A DNA stretch of 8,227 nucleotides from contig JAJQJO010000162.1 of the NCBI GenBank assembly GCA_021323495.1, positions 1 to 8,227 on the forward strand, given 5' to 3'. Under the pieces are notes generated by a model that was given only the letters and a program-made list of their open reading frames with translations, was not told where the DNA came from and made no database searches. Below are positions 1-6,180 of the stretch, piece after piece (positions within the stretch are counted from its first letter, which is position 1; every line of letters begins with the position of its first letter). Position numbers and translations under genes: made by a program. Source of the stretch: Cellvibrio sp. GTDB lineage: Bacteria > Pseudomonadota > Gammaproteobacteria > Pseudomonadales > Cellvibrionaceae.

Positions 1-857
1 ATAAGGATTACCGCCAACTGCCCCAGCACAGTTGAATGCACCGGGCTGACCAACAATTCACGCTCCAATACCATCATCAACACCAGATCAGTGCCAGGGA
101 TAGCATCAGCAAAAATTTGCATGGTTTTACCATTTAGCTCGATCAAATGAAGATCGTCTTTAGCGCGCAGCAATTGTTCGATGTTGCTATTGGTCAGGTC
201 AGCAGAGATATCGACCAGGGATTTACTTAACAAATTTTTATCGGCGTGCGCGAATACTTTGCCCGAGCGTGCAATAAACATATAACCATTGCCGGGCAAA
301 TCAATATCGCGCAGCTGCTGCACGATCGCATCAATGACCACGTCAATACCGAGAATGGCTTTAATGCTGCCATCATCGTTAATCACTGCGCGTCCGAGCG
401 AAACCACATTTTTACCAGTGGCCGATGCCACCGATGGATTATCGATATAAGTTTCGCGTGGATTTTTGGAGGCGGCAATATACCAACCCCAAACCCGGGG
501 ATCGTCATTGCCCGGGGCCATCACCAGATTATTAGCGTTATAGAGTTTGCCATCGGCAAACGCTAAAAAGCTGTTATCGACATCGGCGGACACTTTTACC
601 TGGACGAGATGGGCGTTATAACTTTCCTCGGTTGCGCTGGCAGGAAAGCCCTCCAGTGCTTTGCCTTTGAGTGCAAACCAATCGCTAACATATTTGCTAA
701 AAGTGGCCGAGATACCGGCCACCTGGCGGTTGATATTGACCTCCATTGCTTTCATTGCAGAAGAGTATGAGAGATAGGAAACTGCGCAACCAACGAGTAA
801 AAGGGATACTGCAACTGATGCGCTTATTTTTTTGCGTAAAGACCAGCGAGCCGACAT
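1..857 (-). CDS. Methyl-accepting chemotaxis protein, N-terminal part with dCache-type sensor domain (partial)
   Basis: This frame is open for 285 codons from the ATG at 857 to the window edge, so the protein is cut before its second TM segment is complete. A short basic N-terminus (R4, R8, K9, K10) leads into TM1 at about residues 11-30. A periplasmic domain follows at about 35-265. It has Cache hallmarks: RVWGWY at 121-126, a Tyr-Ile-Asp stretch near 137-139, GxxVVSLGRAV at 148-158, a DDGSIKAILGIDV strand at 161-173, and a second lobe with GNGYMFIARSGKVFAHAD at 189-206. Hydrophobic residues from about 276 probably begin TM2. The HAMP and signalling domains would lie outside the window. Receptors of this build bind small molecules and control CheA through CheW. 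The ligand cannot be read here. Start choice: a GGAGGT ribosome site lies 7 nt upstream. A sigma-28 promoter upstream supports the chemotaxis role. A sensor kinase or diguanylate cyclase with a Cache input remains possible because the output domain is missing. Confidence 0.85.
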   Translation of the reverse strand, partial: MSARWSLRKKISASVAVSLLLVGCAVSYLSYSSAMKAMEVNINRQVAGISATFSKYVSDWFALKGKALEGFPASATEESYNAHLVQVKVSADVDNSFLAFADGKLYNANNLVMAPGNDDPRVWGWYIAASKNPRETYIDNPSVASATGKNVVSLGRAVINDDGSIKAILGIDVVIDAIVQQLRDIDLPGNGYMFIARSGKVFAHADKNLLSKSLVDISADLTNSNIEQLLRAKDDLHLIELNGKTMQIFADAIPGTDLVLMMVLERELLVSPVHSTVLGQLAVIL

Positions 858-864
858 TGTTTGA

Positions 865-870
865 CCTCCG
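865..870 (-). promoter_or_regulatory. Ribosome binding site of the chemoreceptor
   Basis: On the minus strand GGAGGT lies 7 nt before the ATG at 857. It fixes the start. An in-frame ATG just upstream (872-874) has no comparable site in front of it. Confidence 0.75.
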
Positions 871-931
871 ACATAATGGTCCATCCCGTGAGTAGATGGA
901 AAATATTGTTATTAATGGAAAGTAATTATGG

Positions 932-958
932 GTACCGGCCAGACCCTTTCCTTATTTA
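932..958 (-). promoter_or_regulatory. Candidate sigma-28 (FliA) promoter for the chemoreceptor
   Basis: The minus strand reads TAAA (958-955), exactly 15 nt, then GCCGGTAC (939-932). The FliA consensus is TAAA-N15-GCCGATAA, so the -35 core is perfect, the spacing is ideal, and six of eight -10 positions match (GCCG and TA kept). Transcription would begin near 925, giving a leader of about 67 nt. Sigma-28 control is normal for chemoreceptor genes in motile gammaproteobacteria. This rests on motif reading only. Confidence 0.65.
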
Positions 959-969
959 TGATTCTGGCC
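937..969. repeat. 7-bp inverted repeat flanking the sigma-28 promoter
   Basis: GGCCAGA at 937-943 and TCTGGCC at 963-969 are perfect inverted arms separated by 19 bp. One arm overlaps the start of the -10 element and the other lies just upstream of the -35 element. It could be a two-site operator. It could also form a weak hairpin in the sbcB transcript, but no T-run follows, so a standard intrinsic terminator is not supported. Confidence 0.4.
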
Positions 970-1020
970 ATTGTTGACTGCTGTGTCTTAAATTGTTGCC
1001 AGCTGTGCCTTAAATTGTCG
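970..1020 (-). repeat. 22-bp tandem repeat, two copies plus a 7-bp partial, upstream of the chemoreceptor
   Basis: On the minus strand, unit 1 (1020-999) and unit 2 (998-977) share 18 of 22 positions, with the common core ACAATTTAAG(G/A)CACAGC. A third unit begins at 976 with CAACAAT, identical to the start of unit 2, then diverges. The period of 22 bp is about two helical turns, and the array ends about 12 bp before the -35 element of the candidate promoter. That arrangement resembles paired activator sites. I do not recognise the motif. A remnant of a transposon end carrying internal repeats is an alternative. Confidence 0.55.
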
Positions 1021-1032
1021 GTGCTTCTCAAC

Positions 1033-2502
1033 TCAACTGATCAGCCCCGTTTTTAACTTATCGGCGTAGATCGCCAATTGCTTTAATAAGTCTTGCTGTG
1101 CGTCTGTGGTATTGGTATCTGCGCTCAACAGTTGCAAGCGGGTATGGAACTCGTCCAGCGTTAAACTCCCCTGCGCCTCTTTGGCGGTCAGGCGCCACTG
1201 GCAAAACTCCCGCCAACGCAGTTGTTCCTTCTCACTGAGACTAGTCGGGAAATTGCGCGCACGATAGCGAAACAGCATTTCTTTTAAGCGCGCATCGCGA
1301 AAGGCAAACGTTTCGCTCGCTAACTGCGCGGGGGTGGCCGCGCGCACACGGTTCATCAAGCGCTTGTCTTGTTCGTCAAAAAAACCACTGTAGAGCATTT
1401 GCTCGGGGTCAGTTTTTTCAGCAAACTCCTGGGTGCTATACAGCTGGTAAAGCTTGTGCAGCAAGGCTTGCTGTTCATTCGGGGTGAGGTTGTGCAAGCT
1501 TGACCAATGCCGCTCGCACTCCTGTTTGTCGATCGCCAGACGCTCTGCGGTTGGGTCATCCAACATTGAAGCGGGTAACAACATCGGGGTTTTATTAAGA
1601 TGGATTTCCTTGAGCGCCAGCCGCTCAACCCCTTCGGGCAAATCCCCGGTACGGGTAAACAAACGCAGGCGCAGCTCTTCCACCGGCAGGGATAATAGCG
1701 CTTGGGGGTCAGCTCCAAGGTTAAATGCAATCACCGAATTTTTGTTGGTGGGATGTATCGCCAGCGGCAGCACCAGGGCTGCATTGCCGTTTTCAGCGGG
1801 GAACCGCGATGAAATGTGTAGCAGGGGTTTATGGTTATCGATATCGATCAAACTCGCAACAAAACGTTTATCGCGGAGACGATAGGCGTAATCGTATAGC
1901 CTTGGCTGTCTGGTTTTGATTAGTTTGGCCACTGCGATAGTGGCGTAGACATCCGAAAGTGCGTCGTGTGCCAGCTCGTGTTTGAGATGGTTGGCTTTGC
2001 TCAACATCTCCAACTTGAAACAGGGGCGGCCATCGTCGTAATTGGGCCATTCGATGCCCTCGGGGCGCAGGGCGCGGGTCATACGCACCATGTCGATAAT
2101 ATCCCAGCGTGAATTGCCGTTGCGCCATTCGCGCTCATAAGGATCATAAAAATTGCGGTAGAGCGTATAGCGCGTGACTTCGTCATCAAAGCGGATCGAA
2201 TTGTAACCCACACCGCAAGTGCCTGGCCGGGCTAACTCAGCATGGATCGCTGCGATAAATTCGTACTCGGGCAGTCCCCGCTCCTGCGCCACTTGCGGCA
2301 GCAGGCCAGTGATCAAACAGGCTTCAGGTTTAGGTAATAAATCGGGCGCAGGCTGGCAATAAATCATCAGCGGTTCGCCGAGGATATTTAAATCCTCGTC
2401 AGTGCGGATACCGGCAAACTGCGAGGGTTTATCGACGGCCGGGATTTCTCCCCAGGTTTCGTAGTCGTGCCAATAGAGGGTATTTTGCGCGGTTGCCTTC
2501 AT
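1033..2502 (-). CDS. sbcB: Exodeoxyribonuclease I
   Basis: The 489-residue product digests single-stranded DNA 3' to 5' and acts in recombination, mismatch repair and removal of DNA tails in the cytoplasm. It matches E. coli exonuclease I (SbcB/XonA, about 475 residues) along its whole length. The N-terminal DnaQ-like (DEDDh) fold shows HDYETWG with D13 and E15, GYNSIRFDDEVTR at 99-111 with the third acidic metal ligand (D106), and AHDALSDVYATIAVAKL at 178-194 with H179 and D184. NSRWDIIDMVRMTRALRPEGI (130-150) and KTRQPRLYDY (196-205) are also family blocks. The middle SH3-like part spans roughly 200-350. The C-terminal helical domain includes YSGFFDEQDKRLM and LLFRYRARNFP-type sequence near 410-418. 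An AAGGA ribosome site lies about 8 nt before the ATG. No terminator is visible after the stop. The gene is intact and divergent from can. Confidence 0.97.
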   Translation of the reverse strand: MKATAQNTLYWHDYETWGEIPAVDKPSQFAGIRTDEDLNILGEPLMIYCQPAPDLLPKPEACLITGLLPQVAQERGLPEYEFIAAIHAELARPGTCGVGYNSIRFDDEVTRYTLYRNFYDPYEREWRNGNSRWDIIDMVRMTRALRPEGIEWPNYDDGRPCFKLEMLSKANHLKHELAHDALSDVYATIAVAKLIKTRQPRLYDYAYRLRDKRFVASLIDIDNHKPLLHISSRFPAENGNAALVLPLAIHPTNKNSVIAFNLGADPQALLSLPVEELRLRLFTRTGDLPEGVERLALKEIHLNKTPMLLPASMLDDPTAERLAIDKQECERHWSSLHNLTPNEQQALLHKLYQLYSTQEFAEKTDPEQMLYSGFFDEQDKRLMNRVRAATPAQLASETFAFRDARLKEMLFRYRARNFPTSLSEKEQLRWREFCQWRLTAKEAQGSLTLDEFHTRLQLLSADTNTTDAQQDLLKQLAIYADKLKTGLIS

Positions 2503-2576
2503 GCGTTTTATCCTTTTGATTCATCCTGATCAGAAGTAAGAAAACGGCAATGTAACACTCGCAGCCCGCTTTCCCC

Positions 2577-2582
2577 TATACT
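2577..2582 (+). promoter_or_regulatory. Possible -10 element for can
   Basis: TATACT in the sbcB-can divergent region fits a sigma-70 -10 box and would give a leader of about 65 nt. The best upstream partner, GTAACA at 2552-2557, matches TTGACA in four positions but is 19 bp away, so the promoter is weak or needs an activator. The same 151-bp region holds a perfect palindrome, CTGATCAG, at 2526-2533, about 25 bp before the sbcB start on the other strand. Confidence 0.35.
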
Positions 2583-2653
2583 GCGGCCTGATTTTTGCGT
2601 CTCAAAGCCGCACCACAATTCTGATTTTTGTAAGCGACCGTCGGGAGAACATA

Positions 2654-3289
2654 ATGAGTGATTTAGAGAGCCTGTTTGCCAGCAACATTAAGTGGGCCGA
2701 AGACATCAAACGTAAGGAGCCTGATTTTTTTTCCAAATTGGCCCAACAACAAGCCCCCGAATATTTATGGATCGGCTGCTCTGATAGCCGCGTCCCCGCC
2801 AACCAGATTACCGACCTTGCTCCCGGTGAATTATTTGTACACCGCAATGTTGCCAATCTGGTCATCCACACCGATCTCAATTGCATGACCGTTTTGAATT
2901 ATGCGGTGGAATTTCTCAAAGTAAAACATGTGATGGTCACCGGCCACTACGGCTGCGGCGGTGTGAAAGCAGCGCTGGAGAATCGCAAACTGGGCCTGAT
3001 CGACTATTGGCTACGCAATATTCGCGATGTCTATTACAACAACAAGGAAATTATGGATCAGATCGCCGATCCGAACGATCGCGTCAACCGCTTATGTGAA
3101 TTGAACGTTGTGCAACAAGTGGAAAACCTGGCGCGCTGTAATATTGTGCAAAACGCATGGGCGCGCGGCCAGGAGTTAAGCATTCACGGTTGGATCTATG
3201 ACATCCACGACGGCATATTGCACAAACTCATGCCACCCATAGATTCACTCGAACAGATTCCGGAACACTATCGGCTATACGCGGATTAA
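2654..3289 (+). CDS. can: Beta-class carbonic anhydrase
   Basis: This 211-residue zinc enzyme interconverts CO2 and bicarbonate in the cytoplasm and supplies bicarbonate to carboxylases when CO2 is low. It is close to E. coli Can (220 residues), and the key residues have the same numbers: C42 and D44 with R46 in WIGCSDSRVP (39-48), then H98 and C101 in GHYGCGGV (97-104). C42, H98 and C101 bind zinc, and the D44-R46 dyad gates the fourth site. PGELFVHRNVANLVIHTDLN (57-76) and LCELNVVQQV are further family blocks, and IHGWIYDIHDG near the C-terminus is typical. GGGAG at 2643-2647 is the ribosome site, 6 nt before the ATG. The gene is monocistronic as seen here. Its stop codon shares bases with that of the opposing phhB. 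Confidence 0.97.
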   Translation: MSDLESLFASNIKWAEDIKRKEPDFFSKLAQQQAPEYLWIGCSDSRVPANQITDLAPGELFVHRNVANLVIHTDLNCMTVLNYAVEFLKVKHVMVTGHYGCGGVKAALENRKLGLIDYWLRNIRDVYYNNKEIMDQIADPNDRVNRLCELNVVQQVENLARCNIVQNAWARGQELSIHGWIYDIHDGILHKLMPPIDSLEQIPEHYRLYAD

Positions 3290-3639
3290 GTTGCAAACCG
3301 TTTACGAAACAACTGTTCAGTTTTGGCCGCCATAATTGCATCATTTTCATGCAACCCATTAATCTTGTGTGTCCACCAACTCACCTTAACCCTGCCCCAC
3401 TCGGTCAACAGCGCCGGGTGGTGGCCATACTCCTCGGCTAACGCACCGACCGCTTGGGTGAAAGCCATTGCTTGCATAAAATTTTTAAAATGGTATTCCC
3501 TCGTCAATTGGTTTACCCCGGCCACAACATCTAATGTCCAATCCGGTAATTGCGCTTGTGCTGCTTGCAACTCAGCATCAGTGAGTGTGGGCGAGCCGGC
3601 GCGACATGCACTGCAGGTTTTTTCACTTAAATTATCCAT
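3286..3639 (-). CDS. phhB: Pterin-4a-carbinolamine dehydratase
   Basis: The 117-residue protein dehydrates 4a-hydroxytetrahydropterin, the by-product of aromatic amino acid hydroxylases such as phenylalanine hydroxylase, so that the cofactor can be recycled. Diagnostic residues are present: EEYGHHPALLTEWGRVKVSWW around 69-89 with H73-H74-P75, and THKINGLHENDAIMAAKTE at 90-108 with the third catalytic His, H91. The N-terminus has CSACR (9-13), also seen in Pseudomonas PhhB (CEACR). Length is normal. The start is set by a near-perfect AGGAGGTG at 3651-3644. No phenylalanine hydroxylase gene (phhA) is adjacent, so the substrate-generating enzyme must lie elsewhere or the protein has another role. 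The reading frame ends inside the can stop. Confidence 0.95.
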   Translation of the reverse strand: MDNLSEKTCSACRAGSPTLTDAELQAAQAQLPDWTLDVVAGVNQLTREYHFKNFMQAMAFTQAVGALAEEYGHHPALLTEWGRVKVSWWTHKINGLHENDAIMAAKTEQLFRKRFAT

Positions 3640-3643
3640 TGGT

Positions 3644-3651
3644 CACCTCCT
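3644..3651 (-). promoter_or_regulatory. Strong ribosome binding site of phhB
   Basis: The minus strand reads AGGAGGTG, 4 nt from the ATG at 3639. This almost full complement of the 16S tail is the strongest such site in the window. Confidence 0.75.
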
Positions 3652-3879
3652 GATCAAAAAATATTTTCGGATTGCGTTAATACGGATTTGAAGTAAAAAG
3701 CTATAACGAAGCGGTAATTGCTTGTAATGGGTCACATTCGCAAGATCCTATAAGCTGAACCCGGATGAGCCGGACAATCCACTAGAAAGCAGCACAAGCT
3801 GTTCTATACTCACAGCAACTTATCGCCATCTGTCACTGTCACCTGGACAGAACCAACTAATAACATTTCAACGTCGTCC
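3652..3879. other. Divergent intergenic region between phhB and the membrane sensor
   Basis: This 228-bp stretch holds no convincing gene or RNA. The phhB-proximal third is AT-rich, with no clear -35/-10 pair that I would defend. Toward the sensor gene there is CCGGATGAGCCGG at 3761-3773 (4-bp inverted arms). There is also CTGTC-ACCTG-GACAG at 3836-3850 (5-bp arms), which overlaps a TGTCAC direct repeat. Both are short enough to arise by chance. Confidence 0.4.
3805..3810 (+). promoter_or_regulatory. Possible -10 element for the membrane sensor gene
   Basis: TATACT lies about 70-80 nt before the sensor start. No good -35 box is found 16-18 bp upstream, so this is only a weak sigma-70 candidate. 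Confidence 0.25.
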
Positions 3880-6168
3880 GTGGAATATGACATGCCAGAA
3901 AATCCGCTCCCACACCAACATTTTGACGAAGAATCGCTCAGCCAGTTCACTTTGGCTGGTGAGCAAATGCGTTCGCTTTACCACAGCCTGCCAGTATCAC
4001 TCTTATCCTCCATTATTATCGCATTGATTCTCAGCATCTCTCATTGGAAAGTCATTGGCCAGGCTGAAATTATCCTGTGGAATTTACTATTGTGCGGCAC
4101 ACTGCTTGCGCGCCTGATTTTATGGATTGTCTGGCACAATTTGCATCAACTTTATTCCACCTTTTTTTGGTTGAATTGTTTTCGTGCAGGCACCTGGTTA
4201 ACCGGGGCAGCCTGGGGCTCAGCAGCACTACTACTATTTGCGCATGATGATACGATCTATCAAGCGCTGCTTGCTTTTTCGCTGGCGGGCGTTGCCAGTG
4301 GCTCAATGACATCCTTGACCGTCGATAAATATTCATCGCTCGGTTTTGTAATTCTCGCGATTTCACCATTGAGTGTTGTCATCTATCTGGAAAGCGGCCC
4401 TACCGCCATCGCCATGACCAGTATGACAGTACTTTTTATTTTTTTTGTTATCGCGAGCAGTGCACGTGCACGGAACAACATGGAAGAGCAATTGAATAAA
4501 AATTTCCGTTTAATGCAGCTCACTAACAAACTGAACTACAAACAAAAACTGGAAAAAATCATCAACAATGCCCAGTCTATCTATATTGGTGAAGGCGACA
4601 TTAAATCCGCATTGGGTACCCTCCTGAACGAAACCCTTCCCCTGTGTCAAAGCGAACTTGGTTTTATCGGCCAAGTCAGTAGGGAAGCTGAAAAAAAACC
4701 GTTTATGCGTGCCCTCGTATTTGGCAGCCTAAAAAAAGATGAGCGGTTACTCGAAAATTTCCGTGCAACCAACTTGCCGGACAATGGTGAATATCGCAAT
4801 CTGGACAATTTGTTCGGCATGATTATGCAATCAGACAAGCCGGTCATCAGCCTCAATTTTTCACGCGATATGCGTGCTGGCACGTTACCACCCGGCCACC
4901 CGGCCATTAACAATTTTATTGGCATTCCTATTTTTAGCGGCCGGGAGCAAATTGCCATCCTCGGATTAGCCAACTCACCCACCGGCTACACCAACCAAAC
5001 TGCCGATGAGCTCGAACCGATCCTTAAAAGCATCGCGCAATTTGTGTTAACGATGAATCACGAACAGCAACACGAGTACGACAAGGCAGCACTTGAGGCC
5101 AGCACCCAACATACCCAAACAATCCTGAATGACATTGCCGATGGCATTATCACTATTTCCAAAGAAGGCATAATCCAAAGTTTTAATCACGCAGCGGAAA
5201 CTATTTTTGGTTATCGGGCCAAACAAATTATCGGCAAAAACATCAGCGAACTCATGCCTGCATCGCACCGAGCCCTGCATGATGAATATCTTAAAAATCA
5301 TGTTAAAACAGGCAAAAAAAATATTCTTGGCATCGGCCGGGAAGTCAGTGGCTTACGCCGCAATGGCAATGAATTTCCGATGGATCTCATGGTGTCGCGC
5401 GTATTCCAGAATGGTGAACCTTTATTCATCGGCATAGTACGCGACATCACTGAAAAAAGACGCATTGATGACTTGCGCAATCAATTTATTACATCCGCCA
5501 GTAAAGAGATATTAGGGCCGTTAAATGTGATTGCGGAAGCAATCAACCGCTTGCAAACAAACGACCAGGGCATACTACCGGAGCCCTTGCAACATGCGGT
5601 CGACATAGCACAAAGCAACAGTGTGAAGCTGCAAAAATTGATGGGTGATTTAATCGAGATGCAAAACCTGTCCAATGGTGATGCACCGTTTAAATTTGAA
5701 ACCCAGCTGGTGCTGCCATTGATGGAGGAGATCCTGCGGCGTAACCAGGCTTATAGCGATATCTACCAGTGCCGCGTATCGGTCAAAGCCGATGCAACCA
5801 ATCTGACCATACATATTGATACCGCGCGTTTTTATCAAGCATTGGCGCAATTACTGCAATATGCATTGAAATTGTCCGAAGCTAAAAATGAGATCCAGAT
5901 ACGCATCAGCGAAGAGCGCAGCAAAATAAAAGTCGTGATCGGCATCGCGAGCAAAACACTCACTGAAAACATGCGCAAAAATCTATCGGATTATTTTGGA
6001 TCACACAACAATCCTGTCAACCATGGACAATATGCTGAAGGTGATTTGGGGCTGGCTATCGCCAAGGAAATTATCGAGAAGATGCACGGGAAAATTTATT
6101 TTGAAAACAAGGCAGATGATTATTATTTCGCGGTGGAGTTTCAGCAAGCTGCCAAACAATTTGCGTAA
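3880..6168 (+). CDS. Membrane sensor with GAF-like and FixL-like PAS domains and a degenerate histidine kinase C-terminus
   Basis: From the GTG at 3880 the product is 762 residues. An ATG at 3892 (M5), with a weak TGGAA-type site 6 nt upstream, is an equally likely start. About six TM segments lie at 37-54, 62-86, 105-121, 125-143, 152-170 and 174-193. A linker helix (195-230) leads to a GAF-like region at about 225-395. A PAS domain at about 408-525 resembles FixL, with FGYRAKQIIGKNISELMP (443-460), H467, GIGR (484-487) and the closing GIVRDITEKRR (518-528). The DHp helix reads NQFITSASKEILGPL (534-548), where kinases have SHELRTPL, so K542 replaces the phospho-acceptor His. In the ATPase-like part the N-box is QLLQYALKL (657-665), with Tyr for the Mg-binding Asn. 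The G1 DxGxG is lost (IGIASKTL, 687-694), and only the end of the G2 box remains (GDLGLAIAKEI, 721-731). By family logic it is a pseudokinase that senses and signals by contact rather than phosphorylation. The gene is not visibly broken: the frame is open throughout. No receiver domain or partner regulator is next to it. It ends 12 bp from the opposing cheB stop. Confidence 0.8.
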   Translation: MEYDMPENPLPHQHFDEESLSQFTLAGEQMRSLYHSLPVSLLSSIIIALILSISHWKVIGQAEIILWNLLLCGTLLARLILWIVWHNLHQLYSTFFWLNCFRAGTWLTGAAWGSAALLLFAHDDTIYQALLAFSLAGVASGSMTSLTVDKYSSLGFVILAISPLSVVIYLESGPTAIAMTSMTVLFIFFVIASSARARNNMEEQLNKNFRLMQLTNKLNYKQKLEKIINNAQSIYIGEGDIKSALGTLLNETLPLCQSELGFIGQVSREAEKKPFMRALVFGSLKKDERLLENFRATNLPDNGEYRNLDNLFGMIMQSDKPVISLNFSRDMRAGTLPPGHPAINNFIGIPIFSGREQIAILGLANSPTGYTNQTADELEPILKSIAQFVLTMNHEQQHEYDKAALEASTQHTQTILNDIADGIITISKEGIIQSFNHAAETIFGYRAKQIIGKNISELMPASHRALHDEYLKNHVKTGKKNILGIGREVSGLRRNGNEFPMDLMVSRVFQNGEPLFIGIVRDITEKRRIDDLRNQFITSASKEILGPLNVIAEAINRLQTNDQGILPEPLQHAVDIAQSNSVKLQKLMGDLIEMQNLSNGDAPFKFETQLVLPLMEEILRRNQAYSDIYQCRVSVKADATNLTIHIDTARFYQALAQLLQYALKLSEAKNEIQIRISEERSKIKVVIGIASKTLTENMRKNLSDYFGSHNNPVNHGQYAEGDLGLAIAKEIIEKMHGKIYFENKADDYYFAVEFQQAAKQFA

Positions 6169-6180
6169 CGGCGTAAATGG

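Noticed and set aside
783..800. Lipobox-like LLLVGC in the first hydrophobic segment of the chemoreceptor (Cys24)
   Set aside because: The hydrophobic stretch continues past the Cys, and chemoreceptors use this segment as an uncleaved TM1 anchor, so lipoprotein processing is unlikely.
1454..1885. A 143-codon plus-strand open frame inside sbcB
   Set aside because: It is antisense to conserved exonuclease sequence, with low-information composition and no domain. It is a shadow frame.
2526..2533. Perfect palindrome CTGATCAG upstream of sbcB as an operator
   Set aside because: Eight bases is short. TGATCAG recurs nearby at 1037-1043, and a similar TGATCA lies before phhB, so it is not specific enough to call.
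2654..3639. A carbonic anhydrase next to a pterin-dehydratase-like protein, reminiscent of carboxysome loci with the Rubisco assembly factor acRAF
   Set aside because: The dehydratase keeps its catalytic His residues (H73, H74, H91), the genes are convergent rather than co-transcribed, and no Rubisco or carboxysome gene is present. The pairing is probably coincidental.
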